Positions 34,596 through 43,210 are shown, counted from the stretch's first letter. The stretch is 64,000 nucleotides of DNA from Alcanivorax sp. (GCF_019431375.1 NZ_CP080267.1:1984001-2048000), one strand, 5' to 3'. Numbers and translations are program-made. The notes: generated by a model not told the origin, from the letters alone.

Positions 34596-35411
34596 ATGCT
34601 TCCTCTGCTGCTCGAACCTGCCGACCTCGCCAAGCACCTGGGCGATGACAAGCTGCTCATTATCGACCTGAGCAAGCCCACCATTTATGTTCAGGCCCAT
34701 GTACCCGGGGCTATCCATCTGGATTTCAGACGCCTGCAGACTGGCGCCCAGCCGGCGCCGGGGATGCTGCCTGATGACGACACCCTCGGCGACCTGTTTT
34801 CCGGGTTGGGGCTGACCCCGGATACCCATGTGATCGCCTATGACGACGAAGGCGGCGGCTGGGCCGGGCGACTGCTGTGGACGCTGGATGCCATTGGCCA
34901 CAAGCACTACAGCTATCTGAACGGCGGCATTCATGCCTGGCTGGCAGAAGGGCATCCCACCAGCAGCGAATCCACGGAACCCACACCCAGTGACTATGAA
35001 GTGGGTGAGCATGATCCGTTGACCGAAGTGAGCCTGGATTACCTGCTGGCCCATTATCAGGACCCGGCGGTGGCGATCTGGGATTCGCGCTCAGAAGAAG
35101 AGTTCTCCGGGGTACGCGCCTTTGCCCAGAAAGCCGGCCATATTCCCGGCGCCATTCACTATGAATGGACCGAACCCATGGACAAGCAGAACAACCTGCG
35201 CCTGCGTCCGCTGGATGATATCCGCGCTGAGCTGGAAGCCCGCGGCATCACCCCCGACAAGGAAGTGATCTGCCATTGCCAGACCCACCATCGCTCCAGC
35301 TTTTCCTGGCTGGTAGGCAAGATCCTCGGCTACCCCACCTTGCGTGGCTATGCTGGTTCCTGGGCAGAATGGGGCAACCACCCCGATACCCCGGCGGAAA
35401 AATCCGAATAA
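34596..35411 (+). CDS. rhdA: Thiosulfate sulfurtransferase (RhdA type)
   Basis: A 271-residue two-domain rhodanese. The C-terminal catalytic loop is CQTHHR, the unusual loop described for Azotobacter RhdA, with Cys as the sulfur-carrying residue. The N-terminal domain (LIIDLSKPTIYVQAHVPGA) is the inactive half. The C-terminus LRGYAGSWAEWGNH is family-typical. It moves sulfur from thiosulfate to acceptors in the cytoplasm. It is followed by psd after 19 bases, the same pairing as in Pseudomonas. Confidence 0.94.
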   Translation: MLPLLLEPADLAKHLGDDKLLIIDLSKPTIYVQAHVPGAIHLDFRRLQTGAQPAPGMLPDDDTLGDLFSGLGLTPDTHVIAYDDEGGGWAGRLLWTLDAIGHKHYSYLNGGIHAWLAEGHPTSSESTEPTPSDYEVGEHDPLTEVSLDYLLAHYQDPAVAIWDSRSEEEFSGVRAFAQKAGHIPGAIHYEWTEPMDKQNNLRLRPLDDIRAELEARGITPDKEVICHCQTHHRSSFSWLVGKILGYPTLRGYAGSWAEWGNHPDTPAEKSE

Positions 35412-35430
35412 CCCACGTTAAGGACATCTC

Positions 35431-36309
35431 TTGAACAACTGGCGCGACAAACTCTTCGTTACCCTGCAATACCTGATTCCCCAGCATGGCCTGTCCCGGC
35501 TGGTGGGCATGCTGGCGCGTAGCGAAGTGCCGTGGATCAAGACCACCTTCATCAACCTCTTCATGAAGCGCTTTGGCATCGACCTGTCGGAAGCCCAGAT
35601 CGAAGACCCGGACCAGTTCGAGACTTTCAACGCCTTCTTTACCCGGGCACTGAAAGCGGACGCCCGCCCACTGGAAGCAGTGGACGACGCCGACATCGCC
35701 TGCCCGGCGGACGGAGCGGTGAGCCAGCTGGGTGCTATTCGCGCTAATCAGGTGTTCCAGGCCAAGGGCCACGACTATTCCCTGTACGATCTGCTCGGTG
35801 GTGACAGTGCCCTGGCCAGCGAATTCACCAATGGCCAGTTCGCCACCATCTATCTGTCTCCCCGAGACTATCACCGCGTGCACATGCCGGTGACCGGCAC
35901 CCTGCGCGAAACCCGCTATGTGCCCGGCGATCTGTTTTCGGTGAACGAAGCCACCGCCAATGGCGTCCCCAATCTGTTTGCCCGCAACGAGCGGCTGGTG
36001 TGCATCTTTGATACCGAGCGCGGTCCGGCGGCGGTCATTCTGGTGGGTGCCATGATCGTGGCCGGCATCGAAACCGTGTTCAGTGGCCAGGTGACCCCCC
36101 TGCCCAAACAGGTGGTGACCACCGACTATCAACGCACCGCTCCTATCACCCTGGAAAAAGGCGACGAGCTGGGCCGCTTCCTGCTCGGTTCCACCGTGGT
36201 ACTGCTGTTCCCGGAAGGCAAGGCGAACTTCGAGACCGACCTGAAAGCCGGCAGCCTGGTACGGGTGAAAGGCAAGCTGGGGCAGTACAACGACGACACC
36301 CCGGCCTGA
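35431..36309 (+). CDS. psd: Phosphatidylserine decarboxylase
   Basis: A 292-residue proenzyme that makes phosphatidylethanolamine at the inner membrane. It cleaves itself within LGST (in GRFLLGSTVVLLFP) to leave a pyruvoyl group on the small alpha chain. YLSPRDYHRVHMPVTG carries the conserved His residues. The TTG start at 35431 is preceded by AAGGACATC. Full length. A GC-rich hairpin follows the stop. Confidence 0.97.
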   Translation: MNNWRDKLFVTLQYLIPQHGLSRLVGMLARSEVPWIKTTFINLFMKRFGIDLSEAQIEDPDQFETFNAFFTRALKADARPLEAVDDADIACPADGAVSQLGAIRANQVFQAKGHDYSLYDLLGGDSALASEFTNGQFATIYLSPRDYHRVHMPVTGTLRETRYVPGDLFSVNEATANGVPNLFARNERLVCIFDTERGPAAVILVGAMIVAGIETVFSGQVTPLPKQVVTTDYQRTAPITLEKGDELGRFLLGSTVVLLFPEGKANFETDLKAGSLVRVKGKLGQYNDDTPA

Positions 36310-36317
36310 TTTGGCAG

Positions 36318-36342
36318 AATGGGCCGGTTCAACCGGCCCATT
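36318..36342 (+). terminator. Hairpin after psd
   Basis: AATGGGCCGG and CCGGCCCATT form a perfect 10-bp stem with loop TTCAA, nine bases after the psd stop. Only a weak pyrimidine run (CCCTTCCCC) follows. Confidence 0.55.
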
Positions 36343-36523
36343 CCCTTCCCCGCCTGCAGCCGAAACATTTTCGATCCACCCGTCTACCCCATACACCACC
36401 ATCATTCAATGACCCGGATTGACCGGGTGTCTCGCCTGACATCAGGCCCGGGCCGCAAAGCAACTGCAGATTCCCCCATCTTCCCTACAATGGCCCGCCA
36501 ACGAATTCATCGCCGGTGAAACC

Positions 36524-37669
36524 ATGATCACTGACACCCTGCAGCAGGCCCTCGACAACACCACCCGCCCCTGGCGACAGCGCCTGGATAACGGCCGCGC
36601 CCGGTTGTTCCAGGCGGACGCCCTGAGCCAGGCGGAACAGACCCCCTACGAGACCCTGTTCGACGATGGCCTGGTGAAGCTGCGCTACTACCCACCGCTG
36701 CAGGAAAACGCCATCCCGCTTACCGACGGCACGGTGATGTCCGTGAGCCGGGACACCCAGCGCACCCCGCTGGTGCTGGTGGCACCGCTGGCGGTGAACA
36801 TGCTGATCTATGACCTGTTTCCCCAGCGTAGCCTGGTGCGCTACCTGCGCGCCCGGGGCTTCGAGCTATACATGGTGGACTGGGGCCGGCCCGGCAAACA
36901 CCACAACCACCTGAGCCTGAGCAGCTATTTCGCCGACTATCTGCCCAAGCTGCTGGTACAGGTGCGTCAGCACAGCGGCAAGCAGCAGCTCAGCCTGCAC
37001 GGCTGGAGCTTCGGCGGCCTGTTCAGCCTCTGCTATAGCGCACTGGGCCAGGACCCGGACATCAAGAATCTGGTGCTGGTGGGCGCCCCCACGGACTATC
37101 ACCGCAACGGCGCCCTGGGCGCTCAGTACCGCCGCGTCAGCCGTCGCGCCAAATGGATACGCCGCAACACCGGCCTGCGCATTCATGATGTGCCGGCGGG
37201 GCTGCTGCGCTCTCCCGGCTGGGTGAACAGCCTGGCCTTCAAACTCACCAATCCGGTGGGCAGCCTGCAGGGTTACTGGAATCTGGTGAAGAACCTGCAC
37301 GACCGGGACTTCGTCTCCGCCCATGCCACCAACGGTGCCTTCCTGGATGACATGGTGGCCTACCCGGGCGGCGTGATTCAGGACATCATCCGCTACCTGT
37401 GGACTGACAATGTGGTGGCCCACGGTCAGCTTCCCATGGAAGGCACCGAAGGCCACCTGAACCAGGTTACCGCCAACGTGCTCAACATTACCGGCGCCAG
37501 CGACCCCATCGTCACACCGGAATGCAGCCAGGCCATGGAGCCGCTGATCCGCAGCAAGGACAAGACCTTCATCACCATCGAAGGCGGCCACATGGGCATC
37601 CTTGGCAGCGCCGCGGCACAGAAACAAAGCTGGGGGAAAATTGCTGACTGGTTGATTGAGCGGGATTGA
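36524..37669 (+). CDS. PhaC-like alpha/beta hydrolase
   Basis: A 381-residue protein with an alpha/beta hydrolase fold in the style of class III polyhydroxyalkanoate synthases: PLVLVAPLAVNMLIYDLFP, YMVDWGRP, then the nucleophile elbow HGWSFGGLF and a late Asp (TGASDPIV) and His (EGGHMGILG). True PHA synthases use Cys in the elbow; here it is Ser, so a hydrolase or depolymerase-like function is as likely as polymer synthesis. No signal peptide. It is flanked by structured repeats and no phasin or PHA genes are nearby, so the role is unknown. Confidence 0.75.
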   Translation: MITDTLQQALDNTTRPWRQRLDNGRARLFQADALSQAEQTPYETLFDDGLVKLRYYPPLQENAIPLTDGTVMSVSRDTQRTPLVLVAPLAVNMLIYDLFPQRSLVRYLRARGFELYMVDWGRPGKHHNHLSLSSYFADYLPKLLVQVRQHSGKQQLSLHGWSFGGLFSLCYSALGQDPDIKNLVLVGAPTDYHRNGALGAQYRRVSRRAKWIRRNTGLRIHDVPAGLLRSPGWVNSLAFKLTNPVGSLQGYWNLVKNLHDRDFVSAHATNGAFLDDMVAYPGGVIQDIIRYLWTDNVVAHGQLPMEGTEGHLNQVTANVLNITGASDPIVTPECSQAMEPLIRSKDKTFITIEGGHMGILGSAAAQKQSWGKIADWLIERD

Positions 37670-37721
37670 AAGCAGCGGCTAGGCGGCAAGCCGCAACGGG
37701 GGTTTGGCCGTGCCACCCCCC

Positions 37722-37746
37722 GTTGGAGCCATGCTCGCATGGCGAA
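37722..37746 (+). repeat. REP-like hairpin unit
   Basis: GTTGGAGCCATGCTCGCATGG is followed by CGAA. The stem GCCATGC/GCATGGC matches related units at 39237 (GCCTTGC/GCAAGGC) and, inverted, at 39316 (GCTTTGC/GCAAAGC), with paired changes that keep the stem. Confidence 0.8.
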
Positions 37747-37989
37747 TGGTTTAGGGTGGCACCGGGTCAGGACGGTTTGGATAGACCTGTCGAGCTCGGG
37801 GCTTCCTGATCGCCCTGCGGGCGATTTCCGCGCAAGCGCGGTTCGCACCTCAAGAGGTATTATTCGCTTCGCTCACCCTTCAGGCCGCACGGAACTACGT
37901 GCGTTACTCCGCTGCGCTCCGTTCCTACAGCAGCTTCGTAGAAATGGCGAACTACGAGGAACTTTCCAACCTTTGCCTATCCAATCAGC

Positions 37990-38093
37990 GTAGCTCGTAG
38001 CTCGTAGCTCGTAGCTCGTAGCTCGTAGCTCGTAGCTCGTAGCTCGTAGCTCGTAGCTCGTAGCTCGTAGCTCGTAGCTCGTAGCTGCCTTCT
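37990..38093. repeat. Tandem array of 14 GTAGCTC heptads
   Basis: Fourteen perfect copies of GTAGCTC plus a final GTAGCT run without interruption. It lies about 66 bp before the glycosyltransferase start. Perfect 7-bp arrays change length easily by slippage, and since 7 is not a multiple of 3 no single frame is favoured. An antisense frame reads it as repeated SYELRAT, probably without meaning. Confidence 0.95.
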
Positions 38094-38159
38094 GTCATGT
38101 AACCGACACCCAAGCCCCCTAGGCTGGTATCCCATGTTATGGATAACTACCAGCCTGCC

Positions 38160-39221
38160 ATGTCCCGCCTGTTGATTCTGTTTCCCTGCAGCCACATGGG
38201 CAATCTGCTCATTGCCCTGCCCCATCTGCGCTCCATGCTGGCCGCACAACCAGACGCGTTGCTGGTGGTGAGTGAACGCTATCAATCGCTGGTGGAGCAG
38301 AGCCTGCCCGGCGAGACGCGTTTGCTGTATTACCCGGAGCAGTCCCTGTCGCGGCAGATGCCATTGTTTCAGCGTGTGCGCAGCTACCTGAAACTGGTCA
38401 TGGCCATGCGTCGCTTCAAGGCGAAGGTGGTGGTGGATATCGAGGGGGAGCAGAAGTCCGCCACGTTAGCGCGGTTCAGTGGTGCCGCCGAGCGAATCGG
38501 CCCACGTCGACGCCACGGCCGGTGGTTCTATACGCTGCAACCGCGAGCGGACTGGTCCGGCCATCGCTGGCAAGCCTACGCCAGTCTGAGCCGACCGGCG
38601 GCAAACTCACCGGCGCGCTATCTACCACTGAATGACAGCCCCGCGGGTCAGGCTGAAGTGGACACGATACTCAACGGCGCCCTGATAACAGACCATCGAG
38701 TGGTCATTCATGCCGGCGCCACCAAGACATACAAAATCTGGCACGCGGAGCAATTTGCTGCGCTTTGCCAACAGCTGCGTCGAGCCGGGCTTACCCCACT
38801 GCTGGTTGGCGCTGGCCAGAAAGATCGCCAGCAGATCGCCCGCATCCAGAGCTTTCTCTGCGACCCGGTTATCGACCTGTGCGATCAACTCAGCCTGGCC
38901 GGATTGATCGCCTTGCTGAAACGCAGCCGCGGCTTTGTCGGCAACGACAGCGGCCCCATGCATCTGGCAGCGGCTTGCGGACTGCCCACCGTGGCCCTGT
39001 TCGGTCCCACCGATGACAGCCTCTGGCAACCACTCTCCGCCCATGCCCAGGTACTGCGCTGGCAGCATTGTCACCAGGATTGCGAACGCAGCAGCTGCGC
39101 CCTGGACAGTTACCCCTGCCTGCAACGGATTACTGTGGACCGAGTGATCAATACTCTGGAAGAACTGGGAGTGATGTCTGTCGCCCACCCGAGCCCGGTG
39201 AAGACGTTGCGCATTTCCTGA
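38160..39221 (+). CDS. Family 9 glycosyltransferase (heptosyltransferase-like)
   Basis: A 353-residue GT9 protein, the family of lipopolysaccharide heptosyltransferases that use ADP-heptose on the inner face of the membrane. MSRLLILFPCSHMGNLLIALP is the donor-side N-terminal motif. FVGNDSGPMHLAAACGLPTVALFGPTD is the conserved C-terminal motif. The ATG at 38160 is chosen over one seven codons earlier because the family starts with the first beta strand. Which sugar it adds cannot be told. It stands alone between repeats and is not in an LPS cluster. Confidence 0.88.
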   Translation: MSRLLILFPCSHMGNLLIALPHLRSMLAAQPDALLVVSERYQSLVEQSLPGETRLLYYPEQSLSRQMPLFQRVRSYLKLVMAMRRFKAKVVVDIEGEQKSATLARFSGAAERIGPRRRHGRWFYTLQPRADWSGHRWQAYASLSRPAANSPARYLPLNDSPAGQAEVDTILNGALITDHRVVIHAGATKTYKIWHAEQFAALCQQLRRAGLTPLLVGAGQKDRQQIARIQSFLCDPVIDLCDQLSLAGLIALLKRSRGFVGNDSGPMHLAAACGLPTVALFGPTDDSLWQPLSAHAQVLRWQHCHQDCERSSCALDSYPCLQRITVDRVINTLEELGVMSVAHPSPVKTLRIS

Positions 39222-39236
39222 AGCCACAGCCCCCCC

Positions 39237-39316
39237 GTTGGAGCCTTGCTCGCAAGGCGAAGGCATCAGCAGGCTCCGGGCGTTGCCCCCCTTCGCTTTG
39301 CAAGCAAAGCGCCAAC
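39237..39316. repeat. Inverted pair of REP-like units
   Basis: GTTGGAGCCTTGCTCGCAAGG + CGAA (39237-39261) and, on the opposite strand, GTTGGCGCTTTGCTTGCAAAG + CGAAG (39316-39291). Together they form a BIME-like pair just after the glycosyltransferase gene. A run of C comes before the first unit, as before the single unit at 37722. Confidence 0.85.
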
Positions 39317-39335
39317 GGCCTTTATTTACCCTGAA

Positions 39336-39367
39336 AAAAACCGCGAGGCGTTTCCACCTCACGGTTT
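39336..39367 (-). terminator. Intrinsic terminator after the phosphoesterase locus
   Basis: On the minus strand AAACCGTGAGG pairs with CCTCGCGGTTT (one wobble) and is followed by TTTTT. It ends the leftward phoD operon. Confidence 0.8.
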
Positions 39368-39402
39368 ATGGACAAGAAAGGCTGCCTTCTTGTTATTGGA
39401 AA

Positions 39403-40221
39403 TCAGAAACCATCGAACAACCCAGCCAGCAATCCGGTGATTGGCGACAACAGATCCAGTAGTGGAGTCAGCGGGCTCAGCAGTCGCTCATCCAGTTGCT
39501 CGGTCACTTCCCGCACCACGATCAGCAGCCCGGAAGACAGCGCATCACCGGGCAAGGTCGCGTAATCCTCCGCGCCGGGAATCTGGTTGAGCCAGAGCAC
39601 GTCGTTGACCAGGTTCTCCAGGGTCTGCTGTACCGTGCCCACCAGTTGCTCACCGGTGGCACTGGTATCCAGCAGCACCAGTTGCTCCAGGGTATTCGCC
39701 AGGCCCAGAGAAACGGTGGACAACACCGAGGTGAGCCCGGCGAACACCGGCACTTCACCGGGCACCTGCTCTTCGATGCCATCAAGGATGTTATTCAGGT
39801 TGCGGGACAGGGCCACCAGCGGACCGGCGATAAAGGCAATGTCTTCCACCGTACCGCCTTCACTGGCGTCACCACCGCCACCACCAAAACCGGCGGCCAG
39901 GGCATCGAACGCACCACCCAGTTGATCAAAGGGCGCCGGCAGACCGCTGGTATCAATGGCCTGCAATTGCTCCGACGCCGCAAGCACCGCCTGAATGGAC
40001 TGGGTGATCCCACTACTGTCGCCTTGCAGAATCGCAGCGGTGGCTGCATCCATGGCATTGAACAGGATATCGGTACCGGCAATCATCTGGTCGAACACCT
40101 GACGCTGGTCTTCAGGCAAGTTGGCACCGGCCTGGGTAAAACCGGACACCAGGGTTTCACGCAGCTCCTTGAGGGGCCCGGTAAAATCCGCATCAAAACC
40201 GTCCGGCAATGGCAGCGGCAA
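39403..40221 (-). CDS. Ala/Leu-rich domain, probable frameshifted C-terminus of phosphoesterase
   Basis: A 272-codon open frame rich in Ala, Leu, Gly and Asp, with repeated helices (for example LPGDALSSGLLIVV, LSPLTPLLDLLSPITGLL) and a glycine patch FGGGGGDASEGG. It has no ATG, no ribosome binding site and no signal peptide; its first codon (TTG, 40221) lies inside the phosphoesterase frame. One added base near 40222-40236 would fuse it to the phosphoesterase after GLPLGDDVP, giving PLPLPDGF. The fusion protein would be about 700 residues, with this as an exported C-terminal domain. Its function is unknown. Confidence 0.6.
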   Translation of the reverse strand: MPLPLPDGFDADFTGPLKELRETLVSGFTQAGANLPEDQRQVFDQMIAGTDILFNAMDAATAAILQGDSSGITQSIQAVLAASEQLQAIDTSGLPAPFDQLGGAFDALAAGFGGGGGDASEGGTVEDIAFIAGPLVALSRNLNNILDGIEEQVPGEVPVFAGLTSVLSTVSLGLANTLEQLVLLDTSATGEQLVGTVQQTLENLVNDVLWLNQIPGAEDYATLPGDALSSGLLIVVREVTEQLDERLLSPLTPLLDLLSPITGLLAGLFDGF

Positions 40222-41489
40222 GGCACGTCGTCACCCAGGGGCAGGCCGGAAAAATCATTGCCCGGCACCAGCCCCGCCATGGGCTGTTTGTCATAACAGT
40301 GAGTATAGGCCGGGGTCAGCTCGCCGTTACTGATCACGCCCAGGCCTTCTGCCTCCGGGTCTACCACATAGGCATCCAGGCAGAGGGTGGCCGGCGCCAG
40401 GGTAACCGGGTCGGCTTCGGTGGCCTTCATCCAGAAGAACCCATAGACATCGCCTTGCTGAAAACGTGCAGCGTTACGCTCAGGATCATCAATGGAACGG
40501 GTCTTACCGGCTGCGCCACTGACCACGAACTCGGTACGTCCGCACTCCGGCACCGCTTCGAGAACCTGCAGATCATGATCGTGACCGGCAAAGAAGAAGT
40601 CGGTCTGATCACAGACCGCTTCTTCCATAAAGGCTTTCCAGCGCTCGCCGGCCAGCACCGGCAGGATCTCACTGGGCACGCCATCGTAGTTGCCGGCATT
40701 CCCGTGAGTGCCGTTGGACAGGTAGGGATGGTGGGCCATGGCGATCTTGAACACTGCGTTGGAACCGGCCAGGGTATTCACCACCCAGTTGCGCTGATCA
40801 ATGCCGTAGGTGTGGTAGGCGTAGGCAATATCCGGATCGCCGAAACCACCGGCAATGGGATTGGAATCCAGCGCCACAAAATCCACCAGCGGGCGGGGAT
40901 TGGTGTGGGTGGTGCCAGCACTGTGCAGGAAATAACGATCCGGCATATTCCAGCGATTGGACAGTTTGCCGTCGAAATAGGTGTAATCCACCTGGAATTC
41001 ACCACGGGCATTGCCGGCGCCATCACCGCCCACGTAAGCCGTGTTGTCGTGATTGCCCAACACCATGTAGAAAGGCAGTTGCACCGGCTCGAAAGGCTTC
41101 TCGAATTTTTCCGCAAACTGGGGATCGTCCACGCTGGTGACGCCAGATTCGTAGATGTTGTCACCCAGGCCGACAACCAGATCACAGCCCGGAAACCCGA
41201 TGTCGCCAATAAACTCGTCTTTTTCCTGGCAGACCCTGGCGATGGCTTCGCCCACCGCATACTGACCGGCGGAGCCACTGCCGGAATCACCGATCACGAT
41301 AAAACGCAGAGCCGCGGGTGGATTTAGTGTCACCGACCCGTCACCACCGTCATCGCCCGGCTCAGCCGGGGAGTTCGGGGTGGCACTGTTACCGCCGCCA
41401 TTGCCGCCGGAACCAGAGGAGCCCCCACCGCCACAGGCTGCCAGTGTCAGTGCCGCCACCAGTGGCAGCAGTTTCCAGGGAAAAGTCAT
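40083..41489 (-). CDS. Secreted metallophosphoesterase lipoprotein
   Basis: A 468-residue protein as read, of which the first about 410 are meaningful. Lipobox LAACGGGG (Cys19) follows a signal peptide, then a Gly/Ser-rich linker, then a calcineurin-like phosphoesterase: VIGDSGSG, VGLGDNIYESG, MVLGNHDN, AMAHHPYL and FAGHDHDLQVLE supply the metal ligands, in the style of purple acid phosphatases. From about residue 412 the sequence turns Cys/Arg-rich and non-typical until the stop, consistent with a frameshift into the wrong phase. It overlaps phoD by 4 bases, so both are one transcript, probably for phosphate scavenging. Confidence 0.85.
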   Translation of the reverse strand: MTFPWKLLPLVAALTLAACGGGGSSGSGGNGGGNSATPNSPAEPGDDGGDGSVTLNPPAALRFIVIGDSGSGSAGQYAVGEAIARVCQEKDEFIGDIGFPGCDLVVGLGDNIYESGVTSVDDPQFAEKFEKPFEPVQLPFYMVLGNHDNTAYVGGDGAGNARGEFQVDYTYFDGKLSNRWNMPDRYFLHSAGTTHTNPRPLVDFVALDSNPIAGGFGDPDIAYAYHTYGIDQRNWVVNTLAGSNAVFKIAMAHHPYLSNGTHGNAGNYDGVPSEILPVLAGERWKAFMEEAVCDQTDFFFAGHDHDLQVLEAVPECGRTEFVVSGAAGKTRSIDDPERNAARFQQGDVYGFFWMKATEADPVTLAPATLCLDAYVVDPEAEGLGVISNGELTPAYTHCYDKQPMAGLVPGNDFSGLPLGDDVPCRCHCRTVLMRILPGPSRSCVKPWCPVLPRPVPTCLKTSVRCSTR

Positions 41490-43210
41490 GACATCACCTC
41501 ATCGGCATTCGGTACAGGAGGGTGGAAAATCGCGGTGCGCAGGGAACGCGGACGAGACGGGGGCAGGTCTTCGATAATGCGACTGTCGCCGCTTTTCACC
41601 GCCACCACCTTGGTCTTGCTGGTATCAATCTGGCCACGCTGATCGAAGGATTCGATGCTCTGCGCGTAGTAGAACTCGCCCTGGGTACGCTGGCGATCCA
41701 CGTCCACCAGAATGAAACCGCGGGATTTGGCTTCCACATAACGGATATGCGGGTTGACCACTGGAATCAGCGCGCCGGCCACTTCTGCCGCACCATCCGG
41801 GAAGCCCGGACTGGTCACCGCCGGGGTGACCAGCTCCGCTGCCAGCGGCTTGTCGAAAAGGTCACCGAGTAATGAGCCCGGGTTGCGATAGATTTCACTG
41901 GCCCAGGAGGTATGAATATCCCCGGTAAGAATCACCACATTATCGATGTTGTTGTCGTCGATATGGTTGAGAATTTTCAGCCGGTCTGCCGCATAGCCAT
42001 CCCACTGATCCATGTTGATGGCGGACAGATTGCCGCGAAGTTGTGCGCTACGCTCATCCAGGGTCGGCAGCTCGGCAATATTGAGCTGGGCAAACATGAC
42101 CTGCTGACCGATGAAACGCCACTGGCTGGTGGAGGCGCTGAGGCTGTCGAGCAGAAAGTCCATCTGCTCGGCGCTGATCAGATGTCGGTCTTCATCGTTG
42201 CGGGCCGGATCGGCGGGAATGCTCAATTGCTCGTCACGGCCTTCCAGGCGGGTGTCGAGCATGGTCAGATCGAGCAGATCGCCAAACTGGAAACGGCGAT
42301 AGATCACGCTGTGAGAGCCCGGCTCGCGAGGGCGTATGGGCAGCCATTCGAAGTAAGCCTGCTGGGCGATCTGCTTGCGGGTTTCCCAGTCGCCTTCGGT
42401 GAGCGGCTGGTGGTTTTCTGCACCATCACGGTAGCTGTCGTTGCTGGACTCGTGATCATCCCAGACCGCGATCATGGGGAATTGCTGATGAATCGCCTGC
42501 AGATCCTGGTCGGTCTTGTACTGGGCATGGCGTTGACGGTAATCGCTCAGGGACACCATTTCATGGGGCGGCTGGGGATCGCGCTCAGGGAAGTTGCCGT
42601 ATTCACCGGCACCGTACTCGTAAATGTAATCCCCCAGGTGCAGAACAAAATCCAGGTCCGCCTGATTGGCCACCGCCCGGTAGACGGAGAAAAAGCCGTT
42701 GGGATAATTGGAACAGGACACCACCGCGAAACGGGCGCGGTCGATAAAACGCTCAGAGGCCGGGAAAGTCCGGGTGCGCCCCACCGGGGAGGTCTGCTCG
42801 CCCACAGAGAACCGGTAGTAGTACCAGCGGTCCGCCTGTAGGCCGGTGGCATCCACCTTGACGCAGTAGTCCTCCGCTGCCCGAGCGGTGGCCGCATAAC
42901 TGGCGACGGTCTGTTGCATGGCCGGATCATTGGCGACGGTGACTGTCACGGCCACATCCTCACCGTTACCCAAATCCGGCGTTACCCGGGTCCACAGGAT
43001 AACCCGATCAGACAGCGGATCACCGGACGCCACACCATGCACAAAAGACACGGAAGGTAGCGCATCGGGTTGATCCGGAATCTCGGGCTGATTCGGTGTG
43101 GGTGTATTAACCGGTGACGATGACGAGCTGCTACCACCACCGCAGCCTGCCAGCGCAAGCGTGCTGCCTGCGCCCAGTGCCTGTACCAGGCGGCGTCGTT
43201 TGCGATCCAT
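41486..43210 (-). CDS. phoD: PhoD-family alkaline phosphatase
   Basis: A 574-residue exported phosphodiesterase/phosphomonoesterase. The N-terminus MDRKRRRLVQALGAGSTLALAGC combines a Tat-like RRR signal with a lipobox (Cys23). An N-terminal Ig-like PhoD_N domain (about 50-140) comes before the metal-binding catalytic domain: VVSCSNYPNGFF, HLGDYIYEYGAGEYG, AVWDDHESSND, LTGDIHTSWASE. It is the second Tat-type phosphatase in the window besides PhoX. First gene of a two-gene unit with the phosphoesterase. Confidence 0.94.
   Translation of the reverse strand: MDRKRRRLVQALGAGSTLALAGCGGGSSSSSSPVNTPTPNQPEIPDQPDALPSVSFVHGVASGDPLSDRVILWTRVTPDLGNGEDVAVTVTVANDPAMQQTVASYAATARAAEDYCVKVDATGLQADRWYYYRFSVGEQTSPVGRTRTFPASERFIDRARFAVVSCSNYPNGFFSVYRAVANQADLDFVLHLGDYIYEYGAGEYGNFPERDPQPPHEMVSLSDYRQRHAQYKTDQDLQAIHQQFPMIAVWDDHESSNDSYRDGAENHQPLTEGDWETRKQIAQQAYFEWLPIRPREPGSHSVIYRRFQFGDLLDLTMLDTRLEGRDEQLSIPADPARNDEDRHLISAEQMDFLLDSLSASTSQWRFIGQQVMFAQLNIAELPTLDERSAQLRGNLSAINMDQWDGYAADRLKILNHIDDNNIDNVVILTGDIHTSWASEIYRNPGSLLGDLFDKPLAAELVTPAVTSPGFPDGAAEVAGALIPVVNPHIRYVEAKSRGFILVDVDRQRTQGEFYYAQSIESFDQRGQIDTSKTKVVAVKSGDSRIIEDLPPSRPRSLRTAIFHPPVPNADEVMS

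Larger units (their letters stand above)
37670..38159. other. Structured intergenic region
   Basis: 490 bp without a gene. It begins with a hairpin AACGGGGG/CCCCCGTT, then a REP-like unit (37722-37746), then a chain of short hairpins at about 37805-37935 (for example ATCGCCC-TGC-GGGCGAT, CCGCGC-AA-GCGCGG and GCGTTACTCCGCTGCGC), then the tandem GTAGCTC array (37990-38093), and finally the leader of the glycosyltransferase gene. Confidence 0.75.

Noticed and set aside
37990..38093. CRISPR-like array
   Set aside because: The 7-bp units are directly adjacent without spacers and no cas genes are present.
37977..38285. Antisense frame reading the GTAGCTC array as repeated SYELRAT
   Set aside because: Periodicity follows from the DNA repeat; there is no start signal and it overlaps the glycosyltransferase gene.
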